A stretch of 59,615 bases of DNA, from assembly GCF_934754925.1 (NCBI RefSeq), contig NZ_CAKVJA010000011.1, positions 1 to 59,615 on the forward strand, in the 5' to 3' direction. Position 1 is the stretch's first letter; each line of letters starts with the position of its first letter. Under the pieces are notes generated by a model. The model worked only from the letters and a program-made list of their open reading frames with translations. It was not told the origin of the DNA and ran no database searches. Position numbers and translations under genes: made by a program. This document shows, one piece after another, positions 1 through 9,012 of this stretch. This stretch comes from an uncultured Clostridium sp. (GTDB lineage: Bacteria; Bacillota; Clostridia; Clostridiales; Clostridiaceae).

Positions 1-728
1 ACATTATAAGTATCAATTAATAAAGAACAATTGTCAGGATATGTTTGAGCCCAAGCTTCAAAGGCTTCATATTCAGTATCAAATAGTTGAACCCAGCTAT
101 GCGCCATTGTACCAACCGCAGGAACATTAAAGTATTTGTCAGCAATTGTACAAGCAGTAGAGTCACAACCACCTATTATAGATGCTCTTGCACCATATAT
201 AGCACCGTCATAACCTTGTGCACGTCTTGAACCAAATTCCATAACTGTTCTACCATTAGCTGCTCTACAGATTCTATTGGCTTTAGTAGCTATTAATGTT
301 TGATGATTTATAGTTAAAAGTATCATTGTTTCTACAAATTGAGCTTGTACAACAGGACCTCTAACCGTTACTAAAGGTTGATTAGGAAAAACAGGATTTC
401 CTTCAGGGATAGCCCAAACATCACATTCGAACTTAAAGTTTCTTAAGTAATCTAAAAATTCTTGTGAAAAAATATTCTTTTCTTCTAAATATTTAATATC
501 ACCTTCAGTAAATGACAAATTGTTTAAATATTGAATAAGTTGATCAACTCCGGCCATAATGCAGTATCCACCACCGTCAGGTACTCTTCTGAAGTACATA
601 TCAAAGTAAGCGATTCTATTTTGTACTCCTTTATTAAAATATCCATTAGCCATTGTTAATTCGTAAAAATCTACAAGCATTGTAAGATTTCTTTCATTAG
701 TAACGTCAAATCTCATTAAATCTTCCAT
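1..728 (-). CDS. pncB: Nicotinate phosphoribosyltransferase, partial (C-terminus beyond window start)
   Basis: This enzyme joins nicotinate to PRPP to make nicotinate mononucleotide in NAD salvage, in the cytoplasm. I translated the reverse strand by hand. The start ATG at 728 lies behind AAGGAG, and 242 codons are open to the window edge. The N-terminus reads MEDLMRFDVTNERNLTMLVD, followed by YELTMANGYF, then RRVPDGGGYCIMAG, EFGSRRAQG and GCDSTACT, which is the family pattern. The visible part ends at LLIDTYNV, the DTYN region before the phosphate-binding loop. Families of this type run to about 480-490 residues, so about half is missing. It is divergent from the helicase gene at 852. Confidence 0.9.
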   Translation of the reverse strand, partial: MEDLMRFDVTNERNLTMLVDFYELTMANGYFNKGVQNRIAYFDMYFRRVPDGGGYCIMAGVDQLIQYLNNLSFTEGDIKYLEEKNIFSQEFLDYLRNFKFECDVWAIPEGNPVFPNQPLVTVRGPVVQAQFVETMILLTINHQTLIATKANRICRAANGRTVMEFGSRRAQGYDGAIYGARASIIGGCDSTACTIADKYFNVPAVGTMAHSWVQLFDTEYEAFEAWAQTYPDNCSLLIDTYN

Positions 729-761
729 TTTTATCTCCTTTATTGAAAAATACCTAAAGAT

Positions 762-790
762 ATTGTACATCTATATATAAATTATTACAA
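762..790 (-). promoter_or_regulatory. Possible SigA promoter for pncB
   Basis: On the reverse strand TTGTAA (785-790) and TACAAT (762-767) are separated by 17 bp, about 34 bp upstream of the pncB start. Each hexamer differs from consensus at more than one position, and the region is very A/T-rich, so this is only plausible. Confidence 0.35.
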
Positions 791-851
791 TATAGTTATT
801 TATATTATAATAGTGGTAATAATTAAAGTATATCAAATTTAAGGAGAACGT

Positions 852-2846
852 ATGAAGATAGAGTTAGATAATTATCAAATGAAAGCAATTAATATTAAGT
901 GTAAAAATACATTGGTAGTAGCGGCTCCTGGCAGTGGAAAAACTACCGTTATAATAAATAGAGTTAATCATCTTATTGAAGAAAGGAAGGCGAGAATTGG
1001 AAATATAATTGTTATAACATTCACAAGAGCAGCAGCTGAAAATATGAAATCAAGATATAAAAATATTTTTAAAAAAGATATAGCACCTTTTTTTGGAACA
1101 TTTCATGGATTATTTTACAAGATTTTACTTAGAGAAGGGTTTGATATAAAAATAATAGATGGTGGGAAAGGCCATGGAATAGTAAAATCTGTATTAGGAA
1201 AATATTTTGATGATGTAAATGACGATAAAGTTAGAGATGTTCTAAATAATATATCATTATTTAAAACATCATTAGGAAAATTAGAAGATTTTTCTCCATC
1301 AATATCTATGGAAATTTTTAAAGAGTGTTATGAACAATATGAAAAGCAAAAGGAAAAAGAAAAGCTTTGGGATTTTGATGATTTATCTGTAAGAGTACTA
1401 TATTTATTTAAAAATAATTCTAATATATTAAGTAAGTATAAAAGCTTGTTTAAGTATGTTTTAGTTGATGAATTTCAAGATTGTGATGAGTTACAAGTAG
1501 AATTTTTGAAAATGATAAATGATGGAAATGAATTATTTGCTGTAGGAGATGAAGATCAGTGCATTTATTCATTTAGAGGCTCTAAACCTGAATATATGGT
1601 AGAATTTGATAAATCTTTTATTGGTGGAGAAAAGGTATATTTATCAACAAACTATAGAAGTAAAAAGAATATAGTTGATATATCTAAAAAGTTGATTTCT
1701 AATAATTTAGGTAGAAATAATAAGGAGATATTATCATTTGAGTCTGGAAAAGGAATTATAAAGTTTGTGAAGCCTTATAATGAGTTTTTACAAGGGGAAG
1801 ATATTGTAAGTATAATTAAGGAATTTGTTGGAGAAGAGTACAGTAATAATGCAATATTATATAGAACAAATATGGAAGCAAGAAGTTTGATAGATACTTT
1901 TACAAGAAGAAAAATCCCTTTTGTTTTATTAGATAAGGGATATAATTTTTTTGATCACTTTATATGTAAGGATATAATAAATTATTTAATATTATCAATA
2001 GATCCATATAATAGGGAGGCATTTGCTTTTATAATAAATAAGCCTTTTAGGTATATTAGTAAAAGCAATTTAAGTTATTTAGATACTTATAAGGAGTATA
2101 AAAATGTATTTGATATTCTCATAGATAAAAGTGATATAGCACCATTTCAAGCAAAAAAGTTAGATGATTTAAAAAGGGATATTGCATATCTTAATAAGAT
2201 TTCATTAGGAAGTGCTATACAATACATAATATCTTCTTTAGGATATATTGATTATCTAAGAGAATATGCAAGTAAATTTAACCAAAACTTTAGTGATTTA
2301 GAGGATGTATTAGAGGAATTTAAGGGTGCCATAGAAGGGTTTAGAAATATATCAGAATTTTTAGCTCATGTGGATAATGTTAAAGAAGAAATAGAGAAAA
2401 GCAAAGTAGTTCAAGATGGTGTAATTCTTAGTACGATACATGGTGTTAAAGGAATGGAATTTAAAAATGTATTTATTATTAATTGTGTAGAAGAAACTAT
2501 TCCACATAAATCATCAATAGAAGATAATTTAGAAGAGGAAAGAAGACTTTTTTATGTTGCAATAACAAGAGCTATTAAAAATTTATATGTTTTTTCACCT
2601 AAGACTATAAGAGGAAAATTTAGTGATTTATCTAGATTTATATTAGAAAGTGGTTTAGAAGAAGAAAGTAATAATGTAGATTATGGTATTAAGAAAGGTG
2701 ATACTTTATATCATAGGCAGTATGGTGATGCAAAAGTAAAGGCAATAGATGGAGACAGAATAACATTAGAGTTTAAAGATGATATAGATAGAAGTTTTTC
2801 TCTAAGGATATTAATGGAAAATAACTTAATAATATTAATTAAGTAA
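852..2846 (+). CDS. UvrD/PcrA-like superfamily 1 DNA helicase
   Basis: ATP-dependent 3'-5' DNA helicase of superfamily 1. Walker A is AAPGSGKTT with the lysine at residue 30. Motif Ia is ITFTRAAA, Walker B is LVDEFQDCD, motif III is VGDEDQCIYSFRG, motif IV includes NYRSKKNI, and the C-terminal motifs are TIHGVKGMEF and RRLFYVAITRA. At 664 residues it is shorter than typical PcrA (about 720-740). The last 40 or so residues (GDTLYHRQYGDAKVKAIDG) resemble the Tudor-like RNA-polymerase-binding tail of PcrA/UvrD. The start ATG has AAGGAG about 7 bp upstream. It stands alone, divergent from pncB. It could be PcrA itself or a paralogue; I do not assign a symbol. Confidence 0.88.
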   Translation: MKIELDNYQMKAINIKCKNTLVVAAPGSGKTTVIINRVNHLIEERKARIGNIIVITFTRAAAENMKSRYKNIFKKDIAPFFGTFHGLFYKILLREGFDIKIIDGGKGHGIVKSVLGKYFDDVNDDKVRDVLNNISLFKTSLGKLEDFSPSISMEIFKECYEQYEKQKEKEKLWDFDDLSVRVLYLFKNNSNILSKYKSLFKYVLVDEFQDCDELQVEFLKMINDGNELFAVGDEDQCIYSFRGSKPEYMVEFDKSFIGGEKVYLSTNYRSKKNIVDISKKLISNNLGRNNKEILSFESGKGIIKFVKPYNEFLQGEDIVSIIKEFVGEEYSNNAILYRTNMEARSLIDTFTRRKIPFVLLDKGYNFFDHFICKDIINYLILSIDPYNREAFAFIINKPFRYISKSNLSYLDTYKEYKNVFDILIDKSDIAPFQAKKLDDLKRDIAYLNKISLGSAIQYIISSLGYIDYLREYASKFNQNFSDLEDVLEEFKGAIEGFRNISEFLAHVDNVKEEIEKSKVVQDGVILSTIHGVKGMEFKNVFIINCVEETIPHKSSIEDNLEEERRLFYVAITRAIKNLYVFSPKTIRGKFSDLSRFILESGLEEESNNVDYGIKKGDTLYHRQYGDAKVKAIDGDRITLEFKDDIDRSFSLRILMENNLIILIK

Positions 2847-2916
2847 TATTAATTAATATTCAGTAAAAGGGTAATAATAAATATATATAAAATCTTTTGT
2901 AAAAGGCGGATTTATT

Positions 2917-3303
2917 ATGTGTAAGTATGAAAAATATATAAAAATACTTTTGTTTGTTATTATTACTACTTTAAGTTTAAATAATTTTATAGAAAAGTCA
3001 TATGCCTTTTCACCTGAAGAGGGTAAGAAAATAGAAGCATTTATTGAGAAAAATAATGATTTAATTAGTGAAGAAGAAAAGGAAAATCTAGGTGAAATAA
3101 TTTCAAAATTAAATAAATATATGGTTTTATCTCAAGAAGAAAGGGAATATATTCAAGAGTGTGAGTTGAATGTAATAAGAAAAAAGTTAGGTGATGCACA
3201 ATTTGAAGAGTATAAAAAACTTATAGAAAAAAGGGCATCAGGGGTAGAATTTCAACAACCAGAAAGATTTAGGTTATATGAATTAGAGAAAATGTTAAGA
3301 TAA
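2917..3303 (+). CDS. Small secreted protein of unknown function
   Basis: 128 residues. A basic N-terminus is followed by a hydrophobic stretch (about residues 8-22, ILLFVIITTLSLNNF) and a likely cleavage region near SYAFS, so export by the Sec pathway is probable. The mature part is charged and predicted largely helical (many E and K residues, for example ISEEEKENLGEIISKLNKY), with no cysteine pair or recognised domain. It follows the helicase by 70 bp and is followed by a hairpin at 3375-3399. I do not recognise the family. Confidence 0.7.
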   Translation: MCKYEKYIKILLFVIITTLSLNNFIEKSYAFSPEEGKKIEAFIEKNNDLISEEEKENLGEIISKLNKYMVLSQEEREYIQECELNVIRKKLGDAQFEEYKKLIEKRASGVEFQQPERFRLYELEKMLR

Positions 3304-3374
3304 AATTAAAAAAGTGAGATAGATTATCAAATTAATTGAATAAAAGGAAGGCATAATATATAATTAATCTAAAT

Positions 3375-3399
3375 AGGCTTATATTTTTAGTATAAGCCT
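3375..3399 (+). terminator. Possible weak terminator hairpin
   Basis: A perfect 9-bp inverted repeat, AGGCTTATA and TATAAGCCT, encloses a 7-nt loop. The following GTAAATTTTTGG is only a weak U-tract. It sits 71 bp after the secreted-protein gene and 30 bp before the amidohydrolase start, so it may terminate one or act in the leader of the other. Confidence 0.4.
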
Positions 3400-3428
3400 G
3401 TAAATTTTTGGGGAGAAGTTTTTAAGTT

Positions 3429-4613
3429 ATGAAAAATTTTAATATAGAAGCACAAAACATTAAAGATGAATTAATAAAAATAAGAAGAACTTTACATCAA
3501 TATCCGGAATTAGGATTTGAGGAAACAAACACTTCTAAATTTATAAAGGATTTTTTAAAAAAAGAATGTATAGAATTTAAAGAATTTGCTGGTACCGGTG
3601 TATGTGGTATTATACAAGGTACTAAAGAAGGTGAAAATACTAAAGTAATAGGTTTAAGAGCAGATATTGATGGATTACCAATGCAGGATAAAAAAAGTTG
3701 TAGCTACGCTTCAAAGGTTAGTGGAAAGATGCATGCTTGTGGACATGATGCACATACCACGATTTTATTAGGTGTAGCAAAGTTATTAAATAAAAATAAA
3801 GATAAGTTTAATGGAATTGTAAAATTGATATTTGAGCCTGCAGAAGAAACTACTGGTGGAGCTAGAGTAATGATAGAAGAAGGAGTTTTAACAAATCCTA
3901 CTGTAGATGTTATGTGCGGACTACATGTGGAAGAAACTTTAGATGCTGGAATGATAATGGTTAAAAGAGGAACAGTAAATGCTGCCTCTAATCCATTTAA
4001 TATTACAATAAAAGGATCAGGAGGACATGGAGCTTATCCAGATACAGCTATTGATCCGATAGTTATGGCAAGTCATGTTGTTACCTCTTTACAGAGCATA
4101 GTTAGTAGGGAAATAAAGCCTGTTAATCCGGCAGTTGTAACAATAGGTAGTATTCATGGAGGAACAGCACAAAATATAATACCTAATGAAGTAAAGTTAG
4201 GTGGAATAATAAGAACTATGACAAATGAAGATAGAGAATTTGCTAAAGTAAGATTAAAAGAGATAGTAAATGGGATTTGTACAACTTTTAGGGGAAATGC
4301 AGATATTGAAATAGAAGAATCATATCCATGTTTATACAATGATGATACTATGGTAAAAATATTAGAGGATTCTGCAAAAAGTATTATAGGAGCTGAAAAT
4401 GTTAAAGTGCAAAAAAATCCTAAGTTGGGAGTAGAAAGCTTTGCCTATTTTGCAAATGAAGTACCATCAGTATTTTACTTCTTAGGAATTAGAAATGAAT
4501 TAAAAGGGATAATACATCCAGCACATAATAGTTTATTTGATATAGATGAAGATGCATTACCTATTGGAGTTGCAATTCAATGTGAGGTTGCTATAAATTA
4601 TTTGACAACTTAA
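3429..4613 (+). CDS. M20-family amidohydrolase (N-acyl amino acid or hippurate hydrolase type)
   Basis: Metal-dependent hydrolase of the M20D group, which removes acyl groups from N-acyl amino acids or related amides. The family signatures are clear: RRTLHQYPELGFEE near residue 20, GLRADIDGLPMQ near residue 78, and the metal-binding MHACGHDAHTT near residue 103. The metal/general-base pair EPAEE follows at about 136, and the C-terminal histidine lies in IIHPAHNSLFDIDEDAL. Length (394) is normal for the family, and no signal peptide is seen, so it is cytoplasmic. GGGGAGAAG upstream supports the ATG. The substrate cannot be read from sequence; IAA-amino acid hydrolase-like, N-acetyldiaminopimelate deacetylase-like and aminoacylase roles are all possible. 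Confidence 0.88.
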   Translation: MKNFNIEAQNIKDELIKIRRTLHQYPELGFEETNTSKFIKDFLKKECIEFKEFAGTGVCGIIQGTKEGENTKVIGLRADIDGLPMQDKKSCSYASKVSGKMHACGHDAHTTILLGVAKLLNKNKDKFNGIVKLIFEPAEETTGGARVMIEEGVLTNPTVDVMCGLHVEETLDAGMIMVKRGTVNAASNPFNITIKGSGGHGAYPDTAIDPIVMASHVVTSLQSIVSREIKPVNPAVVTIGSIHGGTAQNIIPNEVKLGGIIRTMTNEDREFAKVRLKEIVNGICTTFRGNADIEIEESYPCLYNDDTMVKILEDSAKSIIGAENVKVQKNPKLGVESFAYFANEVPSVFYFLGIRNELKGIIHPAHNSLFDIDEDALPIGVAIQCEVAINYLTT

Positions 4614-4651
4614 AAAAATAATATTAATCTAATATAATGGAAAAGTGGATA

Positions 4652-4773
4652 AGCAAGATGAATTTACAACTCTGATTGAATAAAGAAGAGTTGTTTCATA
4701 AATGAATCTCTAAATCTTTGATTTAGCAAGATGAATTTACAACTCTGATTGAATAAAGAAGAGTTGTTTCATA
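4652..4773 (+). repeat. Perfect 49-bp tandem repeat, each copy able to fold as a hairpin
   Basis: Positions 4652-4700 and 4725-4773 are identical over 49 bp and separated by 24 bp. Each copy contains ATGAA-TTT-ACAACTCT followed, after a 13-nt loop region, by AGAGTTGT-TTCAT. This gives a 13-bp stem with a TTT bulge. The second copy ends 10 bp before the ribosome binding site of the pseudouridine synthase gene. There is no T-run after either stem, so they are not ordinary terminators. Confidence 0.85.
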
Positions 4774-4796
4774 TACATAATATAGGAGTTGATTTT

Positions 4797-5765
4797 TTGA
4801 AAATTGAAATAGGAACAAATGAGGCAGGTCAAAGACTAGATAAGTTTTTGAGAAAATATTTAAAGGATGTACCTTTAAGTGCTATATTTAAGGCATTAAG
4901 AAAAGGTGATATAAGAGTAAATGGAGCAAAGAAGAAAGAAAACTATTCGCTAGAATTAGGGGATGTTATTGAGATAAGATATATCCAAAGCAAACAAGAG
5001 AAGAAAGAAGATTCATTTATAAAAGTAAATTATAGTGGACTTATGATTACATATGAAGATGATAATATACTAATAGTTGAAAAATGGCCTGGAGTTTTAG
5101 TGCATCCAGATCAAAAGGGAGCTCAACCTTCACTTACTGACTATGTATTATCATATTTACATGGAAAAGGTGATTATTTACCGGAGAAAGAAAAAACATT
5201 TACACCAGCACCATGCAATAGGTTAGATAGAAATACTTCAGGAGTTGTTATATTCGGAAAAAATTTTGAATCACTAAGAACAATGAATGAGATGATAAGA
5301 GAAGGTAAGGTAAAAAAATATTACAATGCCTTAGTTAAAGGAAAAATAAAGGATGGAATATATAAAGGTTATATTTCAAAAAATGAAAATGAAAATATAT
5401 CAAGAGTATATGATGAAAAGAAACCAAATACAAAAGAAATTTCTATGGAAGTAAAAACAGTTCAAACTAATGGAGCATATTCATTACTTGAAATTGATCT
5501 TATTACAGGTAGAAGTCATCAAATTAGGGCTCATTTAAGTCATTTAGGCAACCCTATAATAGGTGATTTTAAATATGGAGATAGAAAGTTAAATTCATTC
5601 TTTGATAATAAGTTTGGATTAAATTATCAATTCCTTTATGCCTATAAACTTATATTTAAGGGAGCTGATGGAAAGTTAGAATACTTAAAAAATAAGACAA
5701 TAGCAGAATCACTTCCACCAATGTTTAAGAAGATAAAGAAGGATGTATTTAAATTTACTATATAA
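4797..5765 (+). CDS. RluA-family RNA pseudouridine synthase
   Basis: Isomerises uridine to pseudouridine in rRNA or tRNA. The N-terminus has an S4-like RNA-binding segment (GQRLDKFLRKYL through LRKGDIRVNG). Next come ILIVEKWPGVLVHPD and the catalytic aspartate motif CNRLDRNTSGVVIFGK. GRSHQIRAHLSHLGNPI closes the catalytic domain. I chose TTG 4797 because AGGAG lies 8 bp upstream. It gives MKIEIGTNEAGQRLDKF, the usual beginning, whereas the longer in-frame TTG at 4749 lies inside the tandem repeat with no ribosome binding site. The protein is 322 residues. Which uridine it modifies (RluC-like or RluD-like) is not decidable here. The flippase gene follows after 21 bp, probably co-transcribed. 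Confidence 0.88.
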   Translation: MKIEIGTNEAGQRLDKFLRKYLKDVPLSAIFKALRKGDIRVNGAKKKENYSLELGDVIEIRYIQSKQEKKEDSFIKVNYSGLMITYEDDNILIVEKWPGVLVHPDQKGAQPSLTDYVLSYLHGKGDYLPEKEKTFTPAPCNRLDRNTSGVVIFGKNFESLRTMNEMIREGKVKKYYNALVKGKIKDGIYKGYISKNENENISRVYDEKKPNTKEISMEVKTVQTNGAYSLLEIDLITGRSHQIRAHLSHLGNPIIGDFKYGDRKLNSFFDNKFGLNYQFLYAYKLIFKGADGKLEYLKNKTIAESLPPMFKKIKKDVFKFTI

Positions 5766-5786
5766 GAAGATATAAAGGGGAAAGTT

Positions 5787-7391
5787 ATGGAAGAGAAGTC
5801 AGTGGGTCGTAGTTTTCTTATATTATCTGTAGCAGGAATACTCGTAAAAATATTATCGGCAGCATATGTACCATTATTAAATGCTATTATAGGGCAAGAC
5901 GGAATTGGAATATATAATGCAAGTTATTCATATTTTATTTTTATATTGGCTATTACAAGTTTAGGTGCACAACCAGCAGTTGCAAAGGTTGTATCAGAGT
6001 TAAGGGCTCAAGGGCATCATGAAGATGCTCTAAGAGCTATGAAAGTGGCAAGGATGTACTTAGCTATTATAGGAGCTATTATTACTATAGCTTTTATATT
6101 ATTAGCTGGAGTTATTGCTGAAGGTACTGAATGGGCTGAGGCAGCTTTATCGTTAAGATTTTTAGCACCTACAGTATTTTTTAGTTGCATATTAGCAACG
6201 TATAGGGGATACATGCAGGGTACAGAAGATATGAAAACATTAGCCATCTCTCAAGTACTTGAGCAAATAGTTAATATAGTATTAAGCTTAATATTTGCAT
6301 ATGTATTTGTTCAAATTAGTATTGAGTGGGGTAGTGCAGGTGGGACCGTAGGAACTACAATTGGCGCAATTGCTGCTTTAATATTTATATTAATAATGTA
6401 TGATAAGCTTGATTATGAGGGAAAGGCTGAAATAGAAAATAAATCCGAAAAGAATATAAGCAATAAGAAAATATTAAAAAAACTTCTGTTTTATGGAGTA
6501 CCAATAATAATGGTAGCTGGACTACAAAATGCAGGAAGTCTTGTTGATACTATAAATGTTAAAGCAAGATTACTTGCAGCAGGATTTTCAAATATAGAAT
6601 CAACAAGGTTATATGGTGTATTAGGGTATTATAATACATTATTAAATGTACCTTTTGCATTAGTTACAGCATTAAGTGCTGCAATATTCCCTAAGGTAAT
6701 ACAAGCTTATACACAAAAGAATAGAAAAGAATTAAAGGCTCAAATGTCTTACAGCTTTAAGATAACTTATTTAATAACTATACCAGCAGCGGTAGGATTA
6801 TCTATGTTAAGCAAAGAAATATACTTAATGCTATTTAATACAACAGCTGGATATGAGTTATTAAAATATGGTTCAGTTGTGTTAGTGTTTATGTCTATAT
6901 CTGCAATTCAAAATATTATATTGCAAGGTATTAATAAAGTATATTTAGTATTAAGTACAGCTTTTTTAGGTATAGTAATTAAATTTATTATTAATTATTT
7001 CTTAGTTGCTATAAAGAATATAAATATATTAGGTGCAATTTTTGCAAGCTTTTTTGCATTTTTAGTTCCTGTAATTATAAATCACAAAAGATTAAAAAGA
7101 ATTTTTAAAATGAAAATTCCTATAATAAAATTAGCAATTATGCCAACTATATCTTCTGCAGTTATGGCTTTATCAATTTTTATTTGTAGAATTCCTATTG
7201 ATAGAATTATGAATATTATTGGAAGAGGAAGAATTATAACTTGTTTTGTTATATTAATACTTGTATTAGTTGGTGGCTTAATATATTTATTTACTCTAAT
7301 TTTACTTGGTGGAATAAATAAAAAGGATTTAGATATGATTTCACCTAGATTATTTACACTATTACCAAGATTTTTAAGAAAAAATATGTAA
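5787..7391 (+). CDS. Polysaccharide/lipid flippase, SpoVB-MurJ-like MOP superfamily
   Basis: Integral membrane protein of the MOP exporter superfamily, 534 residues with about 14 hydrophobic segments. It begins RSFLILSVAGILVKILSAAY, typical of the SpoVB/YtgP/MurJ-like group. The loop ALRAMKVARMYLAIIG and the later VPIIMVAGLQNAGSLVDTIN fit the family layout. Such proteins flip lipid-linked sugars across the membrane, including peptidoglycan precursors. It is the second gene after the pseudouridine synthase and ends at a strong terminator (7404-7442). A second, different member of the family lies at 9013-10512. Which of the two serves vegetative growth and which sporulation is an open question. 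Confidence 0.85.
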   Translation: MEEKSVGRSFLILSVAGILVKILSAAYVPLLNAIIGQDGIGIYNASYSYFIFILAITSLGAQPAVAKVVSELRAQGHHEDALRAMKVARMYLAIIGAIITIAFILLAGVIAEGTEWAEAALSLRFLAPTVFFSCILATYRGYMQGTEDMKTLAISQVLEQIVNIVLSLIFAYVFVQISIEWGSAGGTVGTTIGAIAALIFILIMYDKLDYEGKAEIENKSEKNISNKKILKKLLFYGVPIIMVAGLQNAGSLVDTINVKARLLAAGFSNIESTRLYGVLGYYNTLLNVPFALVTALSAAIFPKVIQAYTQKNRKELKAQMSYSFKITYLITIPAAVGLSMLSKEIYLMLFNTTAGYELLKYGSVVLVFMSISAIQNIILQGINKVYLVLSTAFLGIVIKFIINYFLVAIKNINILGAIFASFFAFLVPVIINHKRLKRIFKMKIPIIKLAIMPTISSAVMALSIFICRIPIDRIMNIIGRGRIITCFVILILVLVGGLIYLFTLILLGGINKKDLDMISPRLFTLLPRFLRKNM

Positions 7392-7403
7392 AATTAAATT
7401 ATT

Positions 7404-7442
7404 AAAAGCTCATCATTTTATATTAAGATGATGAGCTTTTTT
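7404..7442 (+). terminator. Rho-independent terminator
   Basis: AAAAGCTCATCATTTTA and its complement AAGATGATGAGCTTTTTT form a stem of about 13 bp ending in a T-run, just after the flippase stop. Confidence 0.9.
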
Positions 7443-7471
7443 AGCATTAACAAAAAATAATCATTTGAATA

Positions 7472-7486
7472 TTATATAAATAATAA
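7472..7486. promoter_or_regulatory. Weak PerR-box-like sequence upstream of catalase
   Basis: TTATATAAATAATAA matches 11 of the 14 fixed positions of the PerR palindrome (TTATAATnATTATAA), 20 bp before the catalase start. In DNA this A/T-rich such a match arises easily; only the neighbouring peroxide gene makes it worth listing. Confidence 0.2.
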
Positions 7487-7505
7487 ATATTTTTAGGGAG
7501 AGTAT

Positions 7506-8960
7506 ATGAAAGGAAAAGGAGAATCAAAAAAATGTAATCTAAACACTGATGCTGGAGTACCTATATTTAATGATACTAGTTCCTTAACAGTTGGTGAAGA
7601 TGGACCTGTATTATTAAAGGATACTAACTTAATTGATAAGCTTGCATCTTTTGATCGTGAAAGAATCCCAGAAAGAGTAGTTCATGCTAAGGGGGCAGGA
7701 GCACATGGTTATTTTGAAGTTATAAATTCTATGAAGGATTATACAATTGCTAAAGTTTTTACAGAGGATAACAAGAAGGTGCCTGTTTTTGTTAGGTTTT
7801 CTACTGTTATTGGCTCAGAGGGTTCTGCAGATACAGCAAGGGACCCTAGAGGGTTTGCAGTAAAATTTTATACAGAAGAGGGGAATTATGATTTGGTTGG
7901 AAATAATTTGCCTGTTTTTTTTATAAGAGATGCTATTAAATTTCCAGATATGATTCACTCATTTAAACCATCTCCTGATACTGGAGTAACAGACTTAAAT
8001 AGATTTTGGGACTTTATAGGACTTAATCCTGAATCCACAAATATGATTACTTTTTTATATTCAGATTTAGGGACAATAAAAAGTTTTAGAAAAATAGAGG
8101 GTTTTGGAGTTAACACATATGTATGGGTTTGCCCTAAAGGGAAAAGAAGATTAATAAAGTATCATTGGAAGCCATTATCGGGAGTTGAAACTTTAGAGAG
8201 AGATAAGGCAATTATGTTAGCAGGAATAAATCCAGATATAGCAAGACAAGATTTATATGATACGTTAGAATGTGGACAAAAAGTTCAATATGATTTATAT
8301 GTTCAGATATTAGAAATGAGTTGTATAGATGATTTTGATTTTGATGTTCTAGATGCTACTAAAGTATGGCCTGAAGATAGAATTCCGTTAATTAAGGTGG
8401 GAAGAATGACATTGGATAGAAATCCGGATAACTTCTTTGAAGAAACAAATCAAGTGGCATTTTCACCAGCTAATTTAGTTCCAGGAATAGAAGCATCAAA
8501 TGATAAATTACTTCAAGGTAGATTGTTTGCATATAAAGATACTCAAAGGCATAGGATAGGGATAAACTTTAATCAATTACCTATTAACGCTCCTAAGGTG
8601 AAAGTATGTAATTATAGAGAAAATGGAGATATGAGATATTCATCTTCTAAGGGACATGTTAATTATAAACCAAATTCTTTAAATGATGATAATCCTAAAG
8701 TTTATAAGCCAATGGTAAGTCAACCAATTTCCTTAAATGGAGATGAAATAAGGGCTATAATAAAGAAAACAGATGATTTTACTCAAGCCGGTGAAAGATA
8801 TAGAAACATGTCAAAGAAAGAGCAAGATCATTTAATTTATAATATAGCTTGCGATTTAAAAGGTGTGAACAAAGATATTCAAGATAGAGTAATAGGTAAT
8901 TTTACAAAGGCAGATAAAGAATTTGGAGATAGGGTAAAGAAAGCTATAGGATATAAATAA
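7506..8960 (+). CDS. katA: Catalase (small-subunit, clade 3-like, haem)
   Basis: Splits hydrogen peroxide into water and oxygen. The 484-residue length fits small-subunit monofunctional catalases. The distal-site histidine is H60 in RERIPERVVHAKGAGAHG. The RFSTVIGSEGSADTARDPRG stretch and the asparagine in DLVGNNLPVFFIRD complete the active site. The proximal haem tyrosine lies in RLFAYKDTQRHRIG. The start ATG follows AGGGAG. It is monocistronic, with terminators on both sides (7404-7442 and 8967-9008). No frameshift or lost catalytic residue is seen, so it should be active if haem is available. Catalase is present in only some clostridia. Confidence 0.95.
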   Translation: MKGKGESKKCNLNTDAGVPIFNDTSSLTVGEDGPVLLKDTNLIDKLASFDRERIPERVVHAKGAGAHGYFEVINSMKDYTIAKVFTEDNKKVPVFVRFSTVIGSEGSADTARDPRGFAVKFYTEEGNYDLVGNNLPVFFIRDAIKFPDMIHSFKPSPDTGVTDLNRFWDFIGLNPESTNMITFLYSDLGTIKSFRKIEGFGVNTYVWVCPKGKRRLIKYHWKPLSGVETLERDKAIMLAGINPDIARQDLYDTLECGQKVQYDLYVQILEMSCIDDFDFDVLDATKVWPEDRIPLIKVGRMTLDRNPDNFFEETNQVAFSPANLVPGIEASNDKLLQGRLFAYKDTQRHRIGINFNQLPINAPKVKVCNYRENGDMRYSSSKGHVNYKPNSLNDDNPKVYKPMVSQPISLNGDEIRAIIKKTDDFTQAGERYRNMSKKEQDHLIYNIACDLKGVNKDIQDRVIGNFTKADKEFGDRVKKAIGYK

Positions 8961-8966
8961 TATTTT

Positions 8967-9008
8967 ACTAATAATAAAAGCCTAAGATTTTAGGCTTTTA
9001 TTATTAGT
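8967..9008. terminator. Bidirectional terminator between catalase and spoVB-like gene
   Basis: A perfect 19-bp inverted repeat, ACTAATAATAAAAGCCTAA with its complement, has a GATT loop and lies between the two convergent genes. The A-run and T-run flank the G/C core on either strand, so it can serve both directions. Confidence 0.9.
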
Positions 9009-9012
9009 AATA

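Noticed and set aside
4652..4773. Repeat pair read as a CRISPR array
   Set aside because: Only two copies with a 24-bp spacer, no cas genes, and the internal structure suits a leader hairpin better.
4749..4796. Longer reading of the pseudouridine synthase from TTG 4749
   Set aside because: The extra 16 residues lie inside the tandem repeat, have no ribosome binding site and do not resemble the family N-terminus.
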